DNA of 64,000 bases, taken from NCBI GenBank assembly GCA_001303025.1, contig LJNK01000001.1, forward strand, positions 64,041 through 128,040, read 5' to 3'. Origin of the DNA: Deltaproteobacteria bacterium SG8_13. GTDB taxonomy: Bacteria > Desulfobacterota > Desulfobacteria > Desulfobacterales > SG8-13. The position numbers and the translations under genes were made by a program. Below the pieces are notes generated by a model that saw nothing but the letters and a program-made list of their open reading frames with translations, made no database searches and was not told the DNA's origin. Within the stretch, counting starts at the first letter, position 1. Each line of letters begins with the position of its first letter. Positions 37,097-50,352 of this stretch are shown here, piece by piece.

Positions 37097-37168
37097 CCGC
37101 CCCCGCGTGCGGACCGTAAATATTTGCTCCCGCCTGCACCCCGAGGGCTTGCATTTTATCGCCGTGAA

Positions 37169-38890
37169 ATGTACGCACAACAGATGCAACACGAACTGTG
37201 GACAAAACCGACCGGATGCTGTCTGCTTGTCGGCACGCTGATCGCCCTGGCGGTGACGGCCGGCTTCGCGGCGACGGCTTCGGACGCACCTGTTGCGCTC
37301 ACCACCGCTGTCCAGTCCCTGCTGCAAACCCGTCTGACGACCATCGGATCCGGTGCCGCTGCTACCGTGCAGGGTCGGCACCTGGCCAGCCCGGCCATGG
37401 TCCGCTTGTTTTACGATCAAAGACAATACCGGCCGGCCTGGGCGGGTGCCGACGGCTCCGGCCGGCCGCTATCCGAATTGCTGACAGCCCTGGAGGGTCT
37501 CCGGCAGGAGGCCCTGAACCCGGAGGCCTATCACCTCCAATCGCTCCAACGGCTCTATGGAGATCTGCAGAGCAGCGGGCTGCTGCGCGAAGAAGTGCGA
37601 CTGGAGTTGCTGGTTGACGCGGAGCTGCTCGCCACGGACGCTTTTTTGACCAGCGCCGGTCACCTGCTGAGCGGCAGGATCGCCCCTGAAACCTTGGGCC
37701 CGGAGCAACAGGCCGTTCACAAAGACGCCGATTTGATCGGCGCGCTGGAAACGGCAGCCCATTCCGGCCGCCTGCAGCCGGTTCTCAGCAGCTTTCTACC
37801 GGACCACAGCGGATACCGGCGATTGCGCCGGATTCTGCAGCGCTATCGTCGGATCGAGGAAAAAGGCGGTTGGACACAACTGCCGGATGGACCCACCTTG
37901 CGGGCCGGCGTCGAAGATGAGCGGGTGTCCATGCTGCGGTTCCGGCTCGTTGCGGAAGGATTTCTGGATGGGCGGCGTGCGCGCGACGGCAACCACTTCG
38001 ATTCGACGTTGAAACGGGCCGTAGCGGCATTTCAGAGACAGCACGGCCTGGCGGCCGACGGGGTGATCGGCGCGCTTACCCGAGAGGCGCTCAATGTTTC
38101 CGCGCGCAGCCGCGTCCGGCAGATCGAGCTGAATATGGAGCGCTGGCGCTGGCTGCCCCGGTATCTCGGGAAACGCTACCTGCTGGTCAACATCGCCGAC
38201 TATCAGATGGAGATTGTCGACGAAAACCGACGCGTGATGGTCATGCGGGTGGCAGTCGGCAGGGATTATCGACGCACGCCGGTGTTCAGCGCGGAGCTGA
38301 CCAGACTTGTACTCAATCCGCACTGGTACGTTCCGCCGACGATCTTCACCGAAGATCTGCTGCCGGCGATTCGCTCGAATCCCGAGTACCTGCGAGAGCG
38401 CGGATACAGGGTTTTCAGCAGCCTGGGGCCGGACGCCGAAGAGATGGACCCGGATCGCATCGACTGGCAGGCAGTCGATCCGGGAAACTTTCCATACATC
38501 CTGCGCAAGGACCCGGGGCCGTTCAATCCCATGGGGCGGGTGAAGTTTCTGTTTCCCAACAAGTATGACGTTTACATTCACGACTCGCCCGACCGGTCGA
38601 TCTTCACCCAGCCCAAAAGGACCTTCAGCTCCGGGTGTATCCGGATCGAAAAACCGATCGAGCTGGCCGAATACCTCCTGAAGGACCATTTCAACTGGAC
38701 CCGCAGGCGGATTCTGGCGGAAATCGAAAGCGGTCGATCGGAAATCATCGAAGTGCCCGCGCCCCTGCCGACTTACATCCAGTACTGGACCGCGTGGGTC
38801 GACGAAAGCGGCAACGTCCAATTCCGCGAGGATATATACGGCCGGGACGCTTTGCTGGGCGAAACCCTTTCCAAGTTACCAGATTTTTGA
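37169..38890 (+). CDS. L,D-transpeptidase (YcbB/LdtD-like) with peptidoglycan-binding domain
   Basis: Start ATG 37169 is chosen because an earlier start (37043) would overlap the HU terminator; 37184 is an alternative. The 573-aa product has a signal segment (LLVGTLIALAVTAGFAATA), a long helical scaffold domain (about 45-240), a peptidoglycan-binding domain (about 250-310; FQRQHGLAADGVIG), and a YkuD catalytic domain (about 330-540) with HDSP and SSGCIRIE, whose Cys (about 489) is the nucleophile. It forms 3-3 crosslinks in peptidoglycan. Confidence 0.9.
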   Translation: MYAQQMQHELWTKPTGCCLLVGTLIALAVTAGFAATASDAPVALTTAVQSLLQTRLTTIGSGAAATVQGRHLASPAMVRLFYDQRQYRPAWAGADGSGRPLSELLTALEGLRQEALNPEAYHLQSLQRLYGDLQSSGLLREEVRLELLVDAELLATDAFLTSAGHLLSGRIAPETLGPEQQAVHKDADLIGALETAAHSGRLQPVLSSFLPDHSGYRRLRRILQRYRRIEEKGGWTQLPDGPTLRAGVEDERVSMLRFRLVAEGFLDGRRARDGNHFDSTLKRAVAAFQRQHGLAADGVIGALTREALNVSARSRVRQIELNMERWRWLPRYLGKRYLLVNIADYQMEIVDENRRVMVMRVAVGRDYRRTPVFSAELTRLVLNPHWYVPPTIFTEDLLPAIRSNPEYLRERGYRVFSSLGPDAEEMDPDRIDWQAVDPGNFPYILRKDPGPFNPMGRVKFLFPNKYDVYIHDSPDRSIFTQPKRTFSSGCIRIEKPIELAEYLLKDHFNWTRRRILAEIESGRSEIIEVPAPLPTYIQYWTAWVDESGNVQFREDIYGRDALLGETLSKLPDF

Positions 38891-38948
38891 TAACACCTGA
38901 CCAGATTTCGGCAATGTTGAAACGAAAAAACGCGCAGGGAACCCTACC

Positions 38949-40208
38949 ATGAGCAAAAACATCGGCTTCGTATCCACCCGTTTCGCAGGTACCGACGGCG
39001 TGACCCTGGAGGCCAGCAAGTGGGCCCGGGTGTTGGAACAAAAAGGGCACGCCTGTTTCTGGTTCGCAGGGCTGTTGGATCGGGAAGGCAATTCCTGCTT
39101 CATGGTGCCCGAGGCCCATTTCAAGTACGAGCAGAACGAGTGGATCAACAAGCGGATTTTTGGAAAAACGGATCGCAAGCCGTCGGTGACCGAAACGATC
39201 CATGCCCTGACGTCGATCCTGAAGGTGCAGCTGCAGGAGTTCATCGAACAGTTTCACATCGACATCCTGATTGTCGAAAATGCCCTGACGATTCCCATGC
39301 ACGTTCCGCTGGGAATTGCCCTGACGGAGCTGATCGCCGAGTCGAAAATGCCCACCATCGCCCATCACCATGACTTTTACTGGGAAAGAACCCGTTACGC
39401 GGTCAATGCGGTGGGCGATTACCTGCGGATGGCCTTCCCGCCGAAGCTGCCGAGCATTGAACACGTGGTGATCAACTCGGCCGCCCAGGAGGAGCTGGCC
39501 CTGCGCAACGGTATTGCCTCCATCATCATTCCCAACGTGCTCGATTTCGAAAACCCCCCGGAGGTTGATGAGCAGGCGACACAGGCGTTTCGCGAATCGA
39601 TCGGGCTGCAGCCCGATGACATCATGTTTTTACAGCCGACCCGGATCGTCCAGCGCAAGGGCATCGAGCACGCCGTCTCCCTGCTGGAGGATTTAAAAGA
39701 TCCCCGCTGCAAACTGGTTATTTCCCACGAAGCCGGCGACGAGGGCTATGACTATGTCGACTGGCTCAAAGAGGATTCCCGGGAGCGGGGAGTCGATCTG
39801 CGAATGGTCTCCACCCGAATCTCCGACCCGATTTACAACCACTTCAACCACAAGGATCGATACTCCCTCTGGGATGTTTACCCGCACGCCGATTTCATCA
39901 CCTACCCGAGCCTGTATGAAGGATTCGGCAACGCTTTTCTGGAGGCGGTCTATTTCAAAAAACCGCTTTTGATCAACCGCTACGCCACGTTTGTGAGGGA
40001 CATCGAACCAAAGGGATTCGACCTGGTGGTGATGGACGGGTACCTGAACAAAAAGAACGTGCAGGAAGTCAAGGACATCCTTCAATCACCGCAGCGAAGG
40101 GAAAAGATGGTCGAATTCAACTATGCCACCGCAGCCCGCCATTACTCTTATGCCATGCTGCGTCGCTGGCTGGGAACCCTGATGGTCAATTTTTTCGGTA
40201 TGGAATAG
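38949..40208 (+). CDS. GT4-type glycosyltransferase
   Basis: The 419-aa cytoplasmic enzyme has a GT-B fold: an N-terminal domain beginning NIGFVSTRFAGTDGVTLEASKW, an acceptor-side AHHHDFYWE motif (about residues 137-145), and a C-terminal nucleotide-sugar domain with QPTRIVQRKGIEHAV and the EGFGNAFLEAVYFKKP motif (about 325-340). It resembles GT4 enzymes acting on small acceptors such as those making glucosylglycerate-type solutes, but the substrate is not assignable. It ends 23 bases before the DUF169 gene. Confidence 0.8.
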   Translation: MSKNIGFVSTRFAGTDGVTLEASKWARVLEQKGHACFWFAGLLDREGNSCFMVPEAHFKYEQNEWINKRIFGKTDRKPSVTETIHALTSILKVQLQEFIEQFHIDILIVENALTIPMHVPLGIALTELIAESKMPTIAHHHDFYWERTRYAVNAVGDYLRMAFPPKLPSIEHVVINSAAQEELALRNGIASIIIPNVLDFENPPEVDEQATQAFRESIGLQPDDIMFLQPTRIVQRKGIEHAVSLLEDLKDPRCKLVISHEAGDEGYDYVDWLKEDSRERGVDLRMVSTRISDPIYNHFNHKDRYSLWDVYPHADFITYPSLYEGFGNAFLEAVYFKKPLLINRYATFVRDIEPKGFDLVVMDGYLNKKNVQEVKDILQSPQRREKMVEFNYATAARHYSYAMLRRWLGTLMVNFFGME

Positions 40209-40231
40209 AAAATCGAGTGCGGGAGAGATCG

Positions 40232-41068
40232 ATGGACAAGAAGCTATCAGACCGCCTGCCGGTCTTTCTTAACACCCTGGGCCTGTCGGAGGAGCCGATG
40301 GGCGTGTTTTTTGCCGACGAACGGCCGTCGGAAGGTTTTACACCCGCTGCCGGTGAACTGCCCACGCGTGAAAAAGAGGCAAAGAACGAGATCGACTGGC
40401 AGCAGGTGTTCAGCGATTTTTCCTGCGCGATGGGCCATATATGGCGTGCCCGCCGGAAAAAAACCGCAGCCTACTTTTCCGCAGAACAATTCGGATGTCC
40501 CGGAGCGGCTTTCTGGTTGGGTTTCATGAAGCCGCAGACAGAGACCATCATCCATTACGTGTCTTCGGGAGTCCCGGAGCGCATGAAGGGGGAGTTCTAC
40601 TGTGAATCCCCGGATCAATTGCGCAACATATTCGAGATGGTCGACCCCCCGCCGGCGCCCGGCAAATACTGCATATTCAAACCGCTCGGCCTTTTCGGCC
40701 CGGAGGAAGAGCCGGATATCGTCTCCTTTTTCCTGCGGCCCGAATCACTGTGTGGTCTGCATCAGCTGGCGGCGTTTGTCACCAACGATCCGGAGGTGGT
40801 GACTTCTCCCTGGAGCGCCGCCTGCGGCAGCCTGGTGGTATGGCCCCGAAAATACATGGCCCTGGGCAAACTGAAGGCGGTGGTCGGTGGGTGGGATCCC
40901 TCGGCCCGCAAGTTCTTCAAAACCGACGAGCTTTCTTTCAGTGTTCCTCTTGAGATGTTTCGCCGCATGCTGCAGCGTTTCGAGGGATCTTTTCTCGCAA
41001 CCGAAACCTGGAAGACGGTGCGGAAAAAAATCGAGCGCAGCCAAAAAGCCTGGGGTGAAGCTCCCTGA
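40232..41068 (+). CDS. DUF169 family protein
   Basis: ATG 40232 follows GGGAGAG; a GTG 15 bases earlier would include the ribosome site. The 278-aa soluble protein shows the DUF169 pattern: an N-terminal LGLSEEPMGVFF segment, a central SAEQFGCPGAAFWLGF motif with a conserved Cys, and a C-terminal SAACGSLV motif. Function of the family is unknown, though it is common in anaerobes. The next gene starts 17 bases downstream. Confidence 0.82.
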   Translation: MDKKLSDRLPVFLNTLGLSEEPMGVFFADERPSEGFTPAAGELPTREKEAKNEIDWQQVFSDFSCAMGHIWRARRKKTAAYFSAEQFGCPGAAFWLGFMKPQTETIIHYVSSGVPERMKGEFYCESPDQLRNIFEMVDPPPAPGKYCIFKPLGLFGPEEEPDIVSFFLRPESLCGLHQLAAFVTNDPEVVTSPWSAACGSLVVWPRKYMALGKLKAVVGGWDPSARKFFKTDELSFSVPLEMFRRMLQRFEGSFLATETWKTVRKKIERSQKAWGEAP

Positions 41069-41085
41069 CACAGGAGCCTTGTCAA

Positions 41086-41559
41086 ATGCCACGGATGGAC
41101 GCACGCGATGAAAAAAGATTGCCGGTTACCCTGAGCGGTGTTCGAGCCGGAGAAGGGCCGGCCGTGGAGGCGGTGATCGCCGGCTGCGGACTGCATCACG
41201 CGGACATAACGGCCAATATTTTACGAAACACCATCGTGGCGCGAAAAGGGCCCCGGGTTGTCGGGACCGTATCGATAGAGGTGGCCGGCAGCTCCGGTCT
41301 GCTCCGGTCGCTGGCGGTGGTGGAGAAATTTCGCTGCCAGGGAGTGGCGACTCAGCTGGTGGCTGCCGCTGAAAAATCGGCCCGGCAGATGAGGATCCGG
41401 ACCCTGTATCTGCTCACCCTGACGGCCGAACCGTTTTTTTCGGCCAGGGGTTTCGAGAAAGTCGACCGCTCCTCCGCCCCTGCGGAGATCCGGGACACGG
41501 CCGAATTCAGGAGCTTGTGCCCGGACAGCGCCGTTTGCATGAAAAAATCGATCGTCTGA
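41086..41559 (+). CDS. arsN2: GNAT acetyltransferase, ArsN2-like
   Basis: The 157-aa protein has a GNAT core: LLRSLAVVEKFRCQGVATQLVAAAE (acetyl-CoA-binding loop Q/RxxGxA) near residues 65-90, followed by LYLLTLTAEPFFSARGF and a C-terminal DTAEFRSLCPDSAVCMKK segment. The last two segments match ArsN2, the acetyltransferase family linked to arsenic resistance. No other ars gene is nearby, so the physiological substrate may differ. An alternative ATG lies at 41095. It converges with the Tmc-like operon after 15 bases. Confidence 0.75.
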   Translation: MPRMDARDEKRLPVTLSGVRAGEGPAVEAVIAGCGLHHADITANILRNTIVARKGPRVVGTVSIEVAGSSGLLRSLAVVEKFRCQGVATQLVAAAEKSARQMRIRTLYLLTLTAEPFFSARGFEKVDRSSAPAEIRDTAEFRSLCPDSAVCMKKSIV

Positions 41560-41574
41560 TGCGGCCCGTCCGGC

Positions 41575-42930
41575 TTACCGGATCAGTGATTCAGAAACCA
41601 GCTCCACGATACTCTTCACCTCGACACCCTCTAGTTCATAGATCTGAATCAGGTCGCGGATCTGGGTCAGGCAGTTAAAGCAGTTGGTGACCACGATTTT
41701 GGCACCGGTTTGACGAATCTGCTCGGCTTTTGTCTTGCCCACGGTCGCCCGTATTTTACCGAAATCAGCGGTGGATGCCAAACCGCCGCCGCCACCGCAG
41801 CAGAAGTTGCGGGCCCGGTTGGGCTGCATCTCCACAAAATCGGAAGTCAACGCATGCAAAACGTCTCGAGGGGCCTCGATGACGCCGCCGCGCCGGGCAA
41901 TGTTGCATGGATCGTGATAGGTGATCGGTCCTTCGAACTTGTTTTTTTCAACGCGGATCCGGCCCTCGCGGAGGTAACGGTGGATGAGTTCGATGAAGGT
42001 TCGCACCGGCGGAAAGTCAAACCGTTTTCCCAGGTATTTCTCCGCTTCCCACCGCATTACGCGATACCCATGACCGCAGGGGGATAGGACAATGGTTTTG
42101 GCCTGCAGCTTTTCCCTGGCATCCAGCATTCGCCTTGCGATACGCATCATGTTGTCTTTGTTGCCCTGATAATAAGCATAATTGGCGGTATCGAAATCAT
42201 AGGAAGAGAATGTGTAGTCTTCGCCGGCGGCATGCAGGATTTTGATGCAATACATCAGCAAAAACGGCAGATCCCTGGTTTCAAGGGGATGGGGGATATA
42301 CAGGACTTCCGCATTTTGCTTATCTATGGGAACGCTGAAATCTGGATCTCCGATCTCGTCGGCCAACTCTTCTGCGAGCCATTCGATGTTTTCGACAAAA
42401 TCCTCGGTGCTCAGCCCCACGTAATTGCCGATCTCGATAGCGGTTTCAACCGGTTTCATCAACCCGGACGGCAGGCGCCCGATGCTGCACAGCATGGCCC
42501 GGGCCAGCGAGAGGATTTCGCCCGTATTTATGCCCATGGGACATGTCAGGGCGCATTTGGCGCACAAGGTGCAATTTTCAAAGGCGGCCGTATAAAGCCC
42601 TGCCAGCGCTTCCTCATCGAGATGGTTATTGGCGGAAAAGGGCAGGCGGGACTTTACCGGGTGGAAATAGGTTTGCAGCACCCGGGCCAACACGTCGAAT
42701 TTATTCGCCGGTATGACAGCGCTGTCACCGGTCGAACAATAGTAATGGCAGGATTCCGCGCACAAACCGCAGTTCACGCAGCTGCCGAGCATGGCCAGGA
42801 TCTTGCGGCTCAGATTCTTCTTAAGTGCCTGTCGCATTTGCCCCATCTGTTGTGCCGGTTCGATACCCGCACTTTCCGGGGTTTGGGGCGTCTGCTTGGC
42901 CTCGTCGACTTGATTGCTGTTTTGTTCCAT
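41575..42930 (-). CDS. TmcB-like CCG-domain iron-sulfur protein, second copy
   Basis: The 451-aa protein has a polar N-terminal extension (about 1-30), two [4Fe-4S] motifs (C51xxC54xxC57xxxC61 and CTLCAKCALTCP near 119-130) and C-terminal CCG elements ([20 protein letters not shown]). It resembles the protein at 302-1687 but is not a near-identical duplicate. It is the last gene of a minus-strand operon with cytochrome c3 and cytochrome b genes, so it is the cytoplasmic electron-transfer subunit of a second Tmc/DsrMK-like complex. Confidence 0.85.
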   Translation of the reverse strand: MEQNSNQVDEAKQTPQTPESAGIEPAQQMGQMRQALKKNLSRKILAMLGSCVNCGLCAESCHYYCSTGDSAVIPANKFDVLARVLQTYFHPVKSRLPFSANNHLDEEALAGLYTAAFENCTLCAKCALTCPMGINTGEILSLARAMLCSIGRLPSGLMKPVETAIEIGNYVGLSTEDFVENIEWLAEELADEIGDPDFSVPIDKQNAEVLYIPHPLETRDLPFLLMYCIKILHAAGEDYTFSSYDFDTANYAYYQGNKDNMMRIARRMLDAREKLQAKTIVLSPCGHGYRVMRWEAEKYLGKRFDFPPVRTFIELIHRYLREGRIRVEKNKFEGPITYHDPCNIARRGGVIEAPRDVLHALTSDFVEMQPNRARNFCCGGGGGLASTADFGKIRATVGKTKAEQIRQTGAKIVVTNCFNCLTQIRDLIQIYELEGVEVKSIVELVSESLIR

Positions 42931-42977
42931 ATCCTTCCTGCGTCCGATGATTTTTCATACAGACTATTGCCTCTACA

Positions 42978-43394
42978 TCAGTTTTTTCGGTGGCAGCCGC
43001 CGCAGGTGGTCGGTCCACTCTGAAGATTGCCGGATTTGATTTGGTCGCGATGACAACCGGTGCAGTTTGCGTGATAGGCCTCTCGTAGCGCAGGGATGCG
43101 ATTTGCTTTTTGAAGACCGTGACATTCCATGCAGGGTTGCTCGTCTCCGTCGATGTAGCCGAGCTGACCGGTTTTATCGTCCGGTGCGTGGTGACACTTC
43201 CCGCAGCCGCCATCTTCCAGTTTATCGACGTGGGTTTCATGGGAAAAACCGACCTGCGGCCGCCGCAGGTTGCCGAATACATCTTCGTGGGCCAGAATGT
43301 ATTCCTCTTCCTGGGCCATGGACACCTGCCAGCCGACAGCACTGGTCACAACCAGACCAAACACGAACGTTACAATCGACAGTTTGAATCGCAT
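42978..43394 (-). CDS. Tetraheme cytochrome c3 (TmcA-like)
   Basis: The 138-aa product starts at ATG 43394 and has a signal peptide (about residues 1-28, ending VSMAQ). Four CXXCH motifs are present: CGKCH, CMECH, CTGCH and CGGCH, with additional histidines (HETH, HHAP, AYH) as likely distal ligands, which fits class III cytochrome c3. It would sit in the periplasm and pass electrons from hydrogenase or formate dehydrogenase to the cytochrome b subunit encoded just upstream (34 bases). Confidence 0.92.
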   Translation of the reverse strand: MRFKLSIVTFVFGLVVTSAVGWQVSMAQEEEYILAHEDVFGNLRRPQVGFSHETHVDKLEDGGCGKCHHAPDDKTGQLGYIDGDEQPCMECHGLQKANRIPALREAYHANCTGCHRDQIKSGNLQSGPTTCGGCHRKN

Positions 43395-43428
43395 AATCTC
43401 CCCATGCGGTGGTTGCCGGATTTCGTTT

Positions 43429-44082
43429 TTACCACTCCCGGGCCTTGAGCACTTTGCCGAACTCGGCTCCCATGTATGCCCGGGAAAACATAACAAACAG
43501 CATATGTCCCAGTTTCGTAAACGGGATGGCGATCAGCAGGATTTCACCGGAAAGCACATGCAGAATCAACATCGGCCGGTAGGGGCCCCACTGATGGTAG
43601 GCTAAAAATCCGGTTAAAAACGTCAGCAAAATCATCACCGGCAGCAGGACATCGGTCGTGCGGGTGATCTTTTTGACCTCCGGCACTGCCCATCGGCGAA
43701 CCAGGAAATAAATGCAGGCCAGGATGATCCAGACGGCCATGATATCCGCCAGCCAATCCGGCAGACTCCACCACAAAACCTGCCAGGACTCGTACCACAA
43801 CACGATGTGGGCCAGCAGAAAAATCGGTAAGATAATGACACACAGATGAAAACCGATGGTTACGACGGCAAACAGCGGCTGGCGGCGCATATAGGTGGAC
43901 CCGAAAGGAACCAGGCCGTGCAGAATGGAACGCAAACCGTCCGTAAAGCTCGTGGAAGGGTAGAGGGTGGTTTCCTTTTTGCCCGTGAGGAGTGTTGAAA
44001 GCAGACGAAAAAGACAGCCCGCAACGAAAACAATCAATGCCACCCAGGCCAGGGGACCGCGCACCAGTTCATAGACATCCAT
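43429..44082 (-). CDS. TmcC-like cytochrome b membrane subunit, second copy
   Basis: Start ATG 44082 is preferred: GAGG lies 7 bases upstream and MDVYELVRG begins the protein naturally; 35 further upstream codons lack support. The 217-aa product has five membrane helices with histidines in HGLVPF, HLCVIIL/HIVLWY, HVLSGE and LGHML positioned as heme b ligands. It is the first gene of the second Tmc-like operon and is nearly collinear at its C-terminus with the fragment at 2-274. Confidence 0.87.
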   Translation of the reverse strand: MDVYELVRGPLAWVALIVFVAGCLFRLLSTLLTGKKETTLYPSTSFTDGLRSILHGLVPFGSTYMRRQPLFAVVTIGFHLCVIILPIFLLAHIVLWYESWQVLWWSLPDWLADIMAVWIILACIYFLVRRWAVPEVKKITRTTDVLLPVMILLTFLTGFLAYHQWGPYRPMLILHVLSGEILLIAIPFTKLGHMLFVMFSRAYMGAEFGKVLKAREW

Positions 44083-44542
44083 ATCAGACCTCTTCGGGAA
44101 GTATTTCGACACCTGCCAATCGCCGGGATGGGTGCGAAGCATTTGTCGTCCGAAAAATATCCAGGTCGAAGTGTTGGTCTGTCGCAAAATTTTGGCAAAA
44201 TGTCAATAGTGTGTCTTTGCGGCGATCGTTGGCAGTAGGATGATCAGGGGCGATGATTGGCGGATGAGGGTTTCCGGTCGCCGAAAAACCGGGGCACGCA
44301 TGCGACCGGGTCAACTTCGGAATGGAACCGATCGTCTCTTTGCTTGACATCCCCGGCCCGGCTTTTTACAGTATCGACCCTGCGGTCAGGATTGTCCGCT
44401 GTGGCTCCGGCCCTATAGAACCGGATAACGACCGGCGACGGCGCTGCGGGGAAACTGCCGCGGAAGGTGGGTAAAATGGGTTCGGTCTATCTTGTCGATA
44501 ACACCGCCCGTCGTATCACAATCGAGTCCAAGGAGTCTGCAA
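44083..44542. other. Divergent intergenic region between Tmc-like operon and fumarase
   Basis: 460 bases with no supported gene. It contains a sigma-70-type promoter for the fumarase gene at 44344-44372 and presumably the promoter of the minus-strand operon near 44180-44220, where an AT-rich AAAATTTT segment lies. Confidence 0.55.
44344..44372 (+). promoter_or_regulatory. Sigma-70-type promoter upstream of fumarase
   Basis: TTGACA (44344-44349) is followed after 17 bases by TACAGT (44367-44372), which matches TATAAT at 4 of 6 positions. It lies about 170 bases before the fumarase ATG in the right orientation. Confidence 0.5.
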
Positions 44543-46150
44543 ATGATCGATTTCACCTATCAGGAACTGTTTCCGCGGGGAGAGGACAACACGGTATACC
44601 GGAAACTGACTACCGAATACGTATCCCCGGCACAATTCGATGGGGTCGAAATGCTGCGGGTTGCGCCGGAGGGGCTCACGCTGCTGGCCGAGCAGGCGTT
44701 TACCGATGTGGCGCATCTGCTGCGGTCTTCCCACCTCCAATCACTGGCCAGCATCCTGGAGGATCCGCAGGCCTCAAACAACGACCGCTACGTGGCCCTG
44801 GAGATGCTCAAGAACGCGGTGATTTCCGCTGAAGGAGTGTTCCCCATGTGCCAGGACACCGGCACGGCCATCGTGATCGGTAAGAAAGGACAGCGGGTCT
44901 GGACCGGAGGGAAAGACGAGGAAGCCATTTCCCGGGGCATTTTTAACGCCTACACCCAAAACAACCTGCGCTATTCGCAGAACGCCCCGCTGAGCATGTA
45001 CGACGAAAAAAACACCGGCTGCAACCTGCCGGCCCAGCTCGACCTGTACGCCACCGCCGGCGATGCTTACAAGTTCCTGTTTATTGCCAAGGGCGGCGGG
45101 TCGGCCAACAAGACCTATTTGTTTCAGGAGACCAAGGCGGTGTTGACCCCCGAAAAGCTGGTCGATTTCCTGACAGCCAAGATGAAATCCCTGGGAACCG
45201 CAGCCTGTCCACCTTACCATCTGGCGGTTGCGGTGGGAGGCACGTCGGCTGAAGCCAATCTGAAAACCGTCAAGCTGGCCACTGCCGGTTACCTGGACAA
45301 CCTGCCCGTCATGGGCAGTGCGTCCGGACACGCTTTCCGCGACGTGGCGCTCGAAGAGCGGCTGCTGGAGGTTTCTCGCCAGCTGGGGATCGGTGCCCAG
45401 TTCGGCGGCCGGTATTTTTGTCACGACGTACGGGTCGTTCGCCTGCCGCGACACGGTGCATCCTGTCCCATCGGCATCGGGGTGAGCTGCAGTGCCGACC
45501 GCAACGTGACCGCCAAGATCACCCGGGAGGGCATCTTTCTGGAGCAGCTGGAAACCAATCCGGCGGCATATCTGCCGGAGCCGGATGAAACCGAAACACC
45601 GTCCGTGCGGATCGATTTGAACCGGCCGATGAACGAGATCCGGGCCGAATTGAGCAAACACCCCGTTGCCACGCGCCTGCTGCTGACCGGCAGCATTGTT
45701 GTCGCCAGGGATATCGCCCACGCCAAACTGCAAGAACGACTGGATCGAGGAGAGGATCTGCCGACCTACGTCAAAGATCACCCGATCTATTATGCCGGGC
45801 CGGCCAAAACGCCCCGGGGCTATCCTTCCGGTTCCTTCGGGCCAACCACCGCCGGCCGCATGGACTCCTATGTTCCGGCATTTCAAGCCAGGGACGCATC
45901 TCTGGTAATGCTGGCCAAGGGCAACCGTTCCCAGGTTGTCACCGATGCCTGCAAGAAATACGGCGGTTTCTACCTGGGTTCGATCGGCGGTCCGGCCGCG
46001 AGGCTGGGAAAGGACTGCATCACGGCAGTCGAATTGATCGAATATCCGGAGCTGGGGATGGAAGCGATCTACCGGATCACCGTCAGGGACTTTCCGGCGT
46101 TCATCATCGTCGACGACAAGGGAAACGACTTTTTCTCGACCCTGCTGTAG
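44543..46150 (+). CDS. Fumarate hydratase, class I ([4Fe-4S], fused subunits)
   Basis: ATG 44543 follows AAGGAGT; an upstream in-frame start lacks a site. The 535-aa enzyme has the alpha domain (about 1-330; [11 protein letters not shown] near 103 and a Cys in GCNLPAQLD near 160 as cluster ligands) followed by the beta domain (about 350-530; [15 protein letters not shown] and YYAGPAKTP motifs). It interconverts fumarate and malate in the TCA cycle or its reductive branch. It lies 221 bases upstream of the pyruvate oxidoreductase gene in the same orientation. Confidence 0.92.
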   Translation: MIDFTYQELFPRGEDNTVYRKLTTEYVSPAQFDGVEMLRVAPEGLTLLAEQAFTDVAHLLRSSHLQSLASILEDPQASNNDRYVALEMLKNAVISAEGVFPMCQDTGTAIVIGKKGQRVWTGGKDEEAISRGIFNAYTQNNLRYSQNAPLSMYDEKNTGCNLPAQLDLYATAGDAYKFLFIAKGGGSANKTYLFQETKAVLTPEKLVDFLTAKMKSLGTAACPPYHLAVAVGGTSAEANLKTVKLATAGYLDNLPVMGSASGHAFRDVALEERLLEVSRQLGIGAQFGGRYFCHDVRVVRLPRHGASCPIGIGVSCSADRNVTAKITREGIFLEQLETNPAAYLPEPDETETPSVRIDLNRPMNEIRAELSKHPVATRLLLTGSIVVARDIAHAKLQERLDRGEDLPTYVKDHPIYYAGPAKTPRGYPSGSFGPTTAGRMDSYVPAFQARDASLVMLAKGNRSQVVTDACKKYGGFYLGSIGGPAARLGKDCITAVELIEYPELGMEAIYRITVRDFPAFIIVDDKGNDFFSTLL

Positions 46151-46316
46151 CATGAATTGCAGAAGATAAGCCGGTTGCCGCCCGCCCGCTGGCCCGTCAA
46201 CATCGGCGGGTGACAGCGCATAGACGTTATTCAGCAAATGAATGACCTTCAAAATTTATTGCTTTACAAATCCCACTGTTTACCGTAATTCACAGAATTT
46301 GATCTATGCCCATCCG

Positions 46317-46356
46317 AACCATCGAAAACCATCGACCCGGGGTCGAAAAACCATCG
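46317..46356 (+). promoter_or_regulatory. Repeat-rich leader before pyruvate:ferredoxin oxidoreductase
   Basis: AACCATCG occurs three times (46317-46324, 46327-46334, 46349-46356), and TCGACCC-G-GGGTCGA (46332-46346) is a perfect inverted repeat between the second and third copies, just before AAAGGAG. This looks like an operator or an mRNA element; no regulator is known. Confidence 0.35.
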
Positions 46357-46359
46357 TAA

Positions 46360-49917
<3,558 letters not shown>

Positions 49918-50352
49918 ACTACCCGGAAGGCCTTGACAGAAACGCAGGAATTGATATCAGCAGCAGTGGAGGCCATCGGCGACAGCCCGGTGGCCTCCGG
50001 CATTCTGCAGCAAAAATCCCCGCACCGGGCTTTCAACTGCCATCCGCGCCGCTTCCTCACGGAACACGCCGTTCTCCCGGATGCCTCGTGCAATAGACGC
50101 CCATGCGTCGGATCGGTGGATATCCGATGGTGCCTGGGGATCTCCCCAAATGCAGCGGTTCCCTGCGCCATGCTCAATCACCCTGATGTCACTCCGGTCA
50201 GGGGCTAGTGATGGGCGGAGGAATTCACAGCATGTCCGTCACAGTGGACGTGACACCGTCGATCCGAACAAAAGCCTTGATCCGACGTCCCGCCACCGGA
50301 TAGGGTTGACGAGAGTACATGGCTCCTGGGCCAAGCCGAGAAGGAGGAATAT
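49918..50352. other. Intergenic region upstream of the selenoprotein gene
   Basis: 435 bases without a supported gene. A weak sigma-70-like TTGACA-N16-TATCAG lies at 49933-49960. Short GTCC..GGAC and GTCAC..GTGAC repeats occur near 50234-50260. No tRNA was recognised. Confidence 0.45.

Noticed and set aside
44774-46252. Long minus-strand open frame across the fumarase gene
   Set aside because: Antisense to a well-supported fumarase; its translation shows no domain and the GC-rich sequence makes such frames common.
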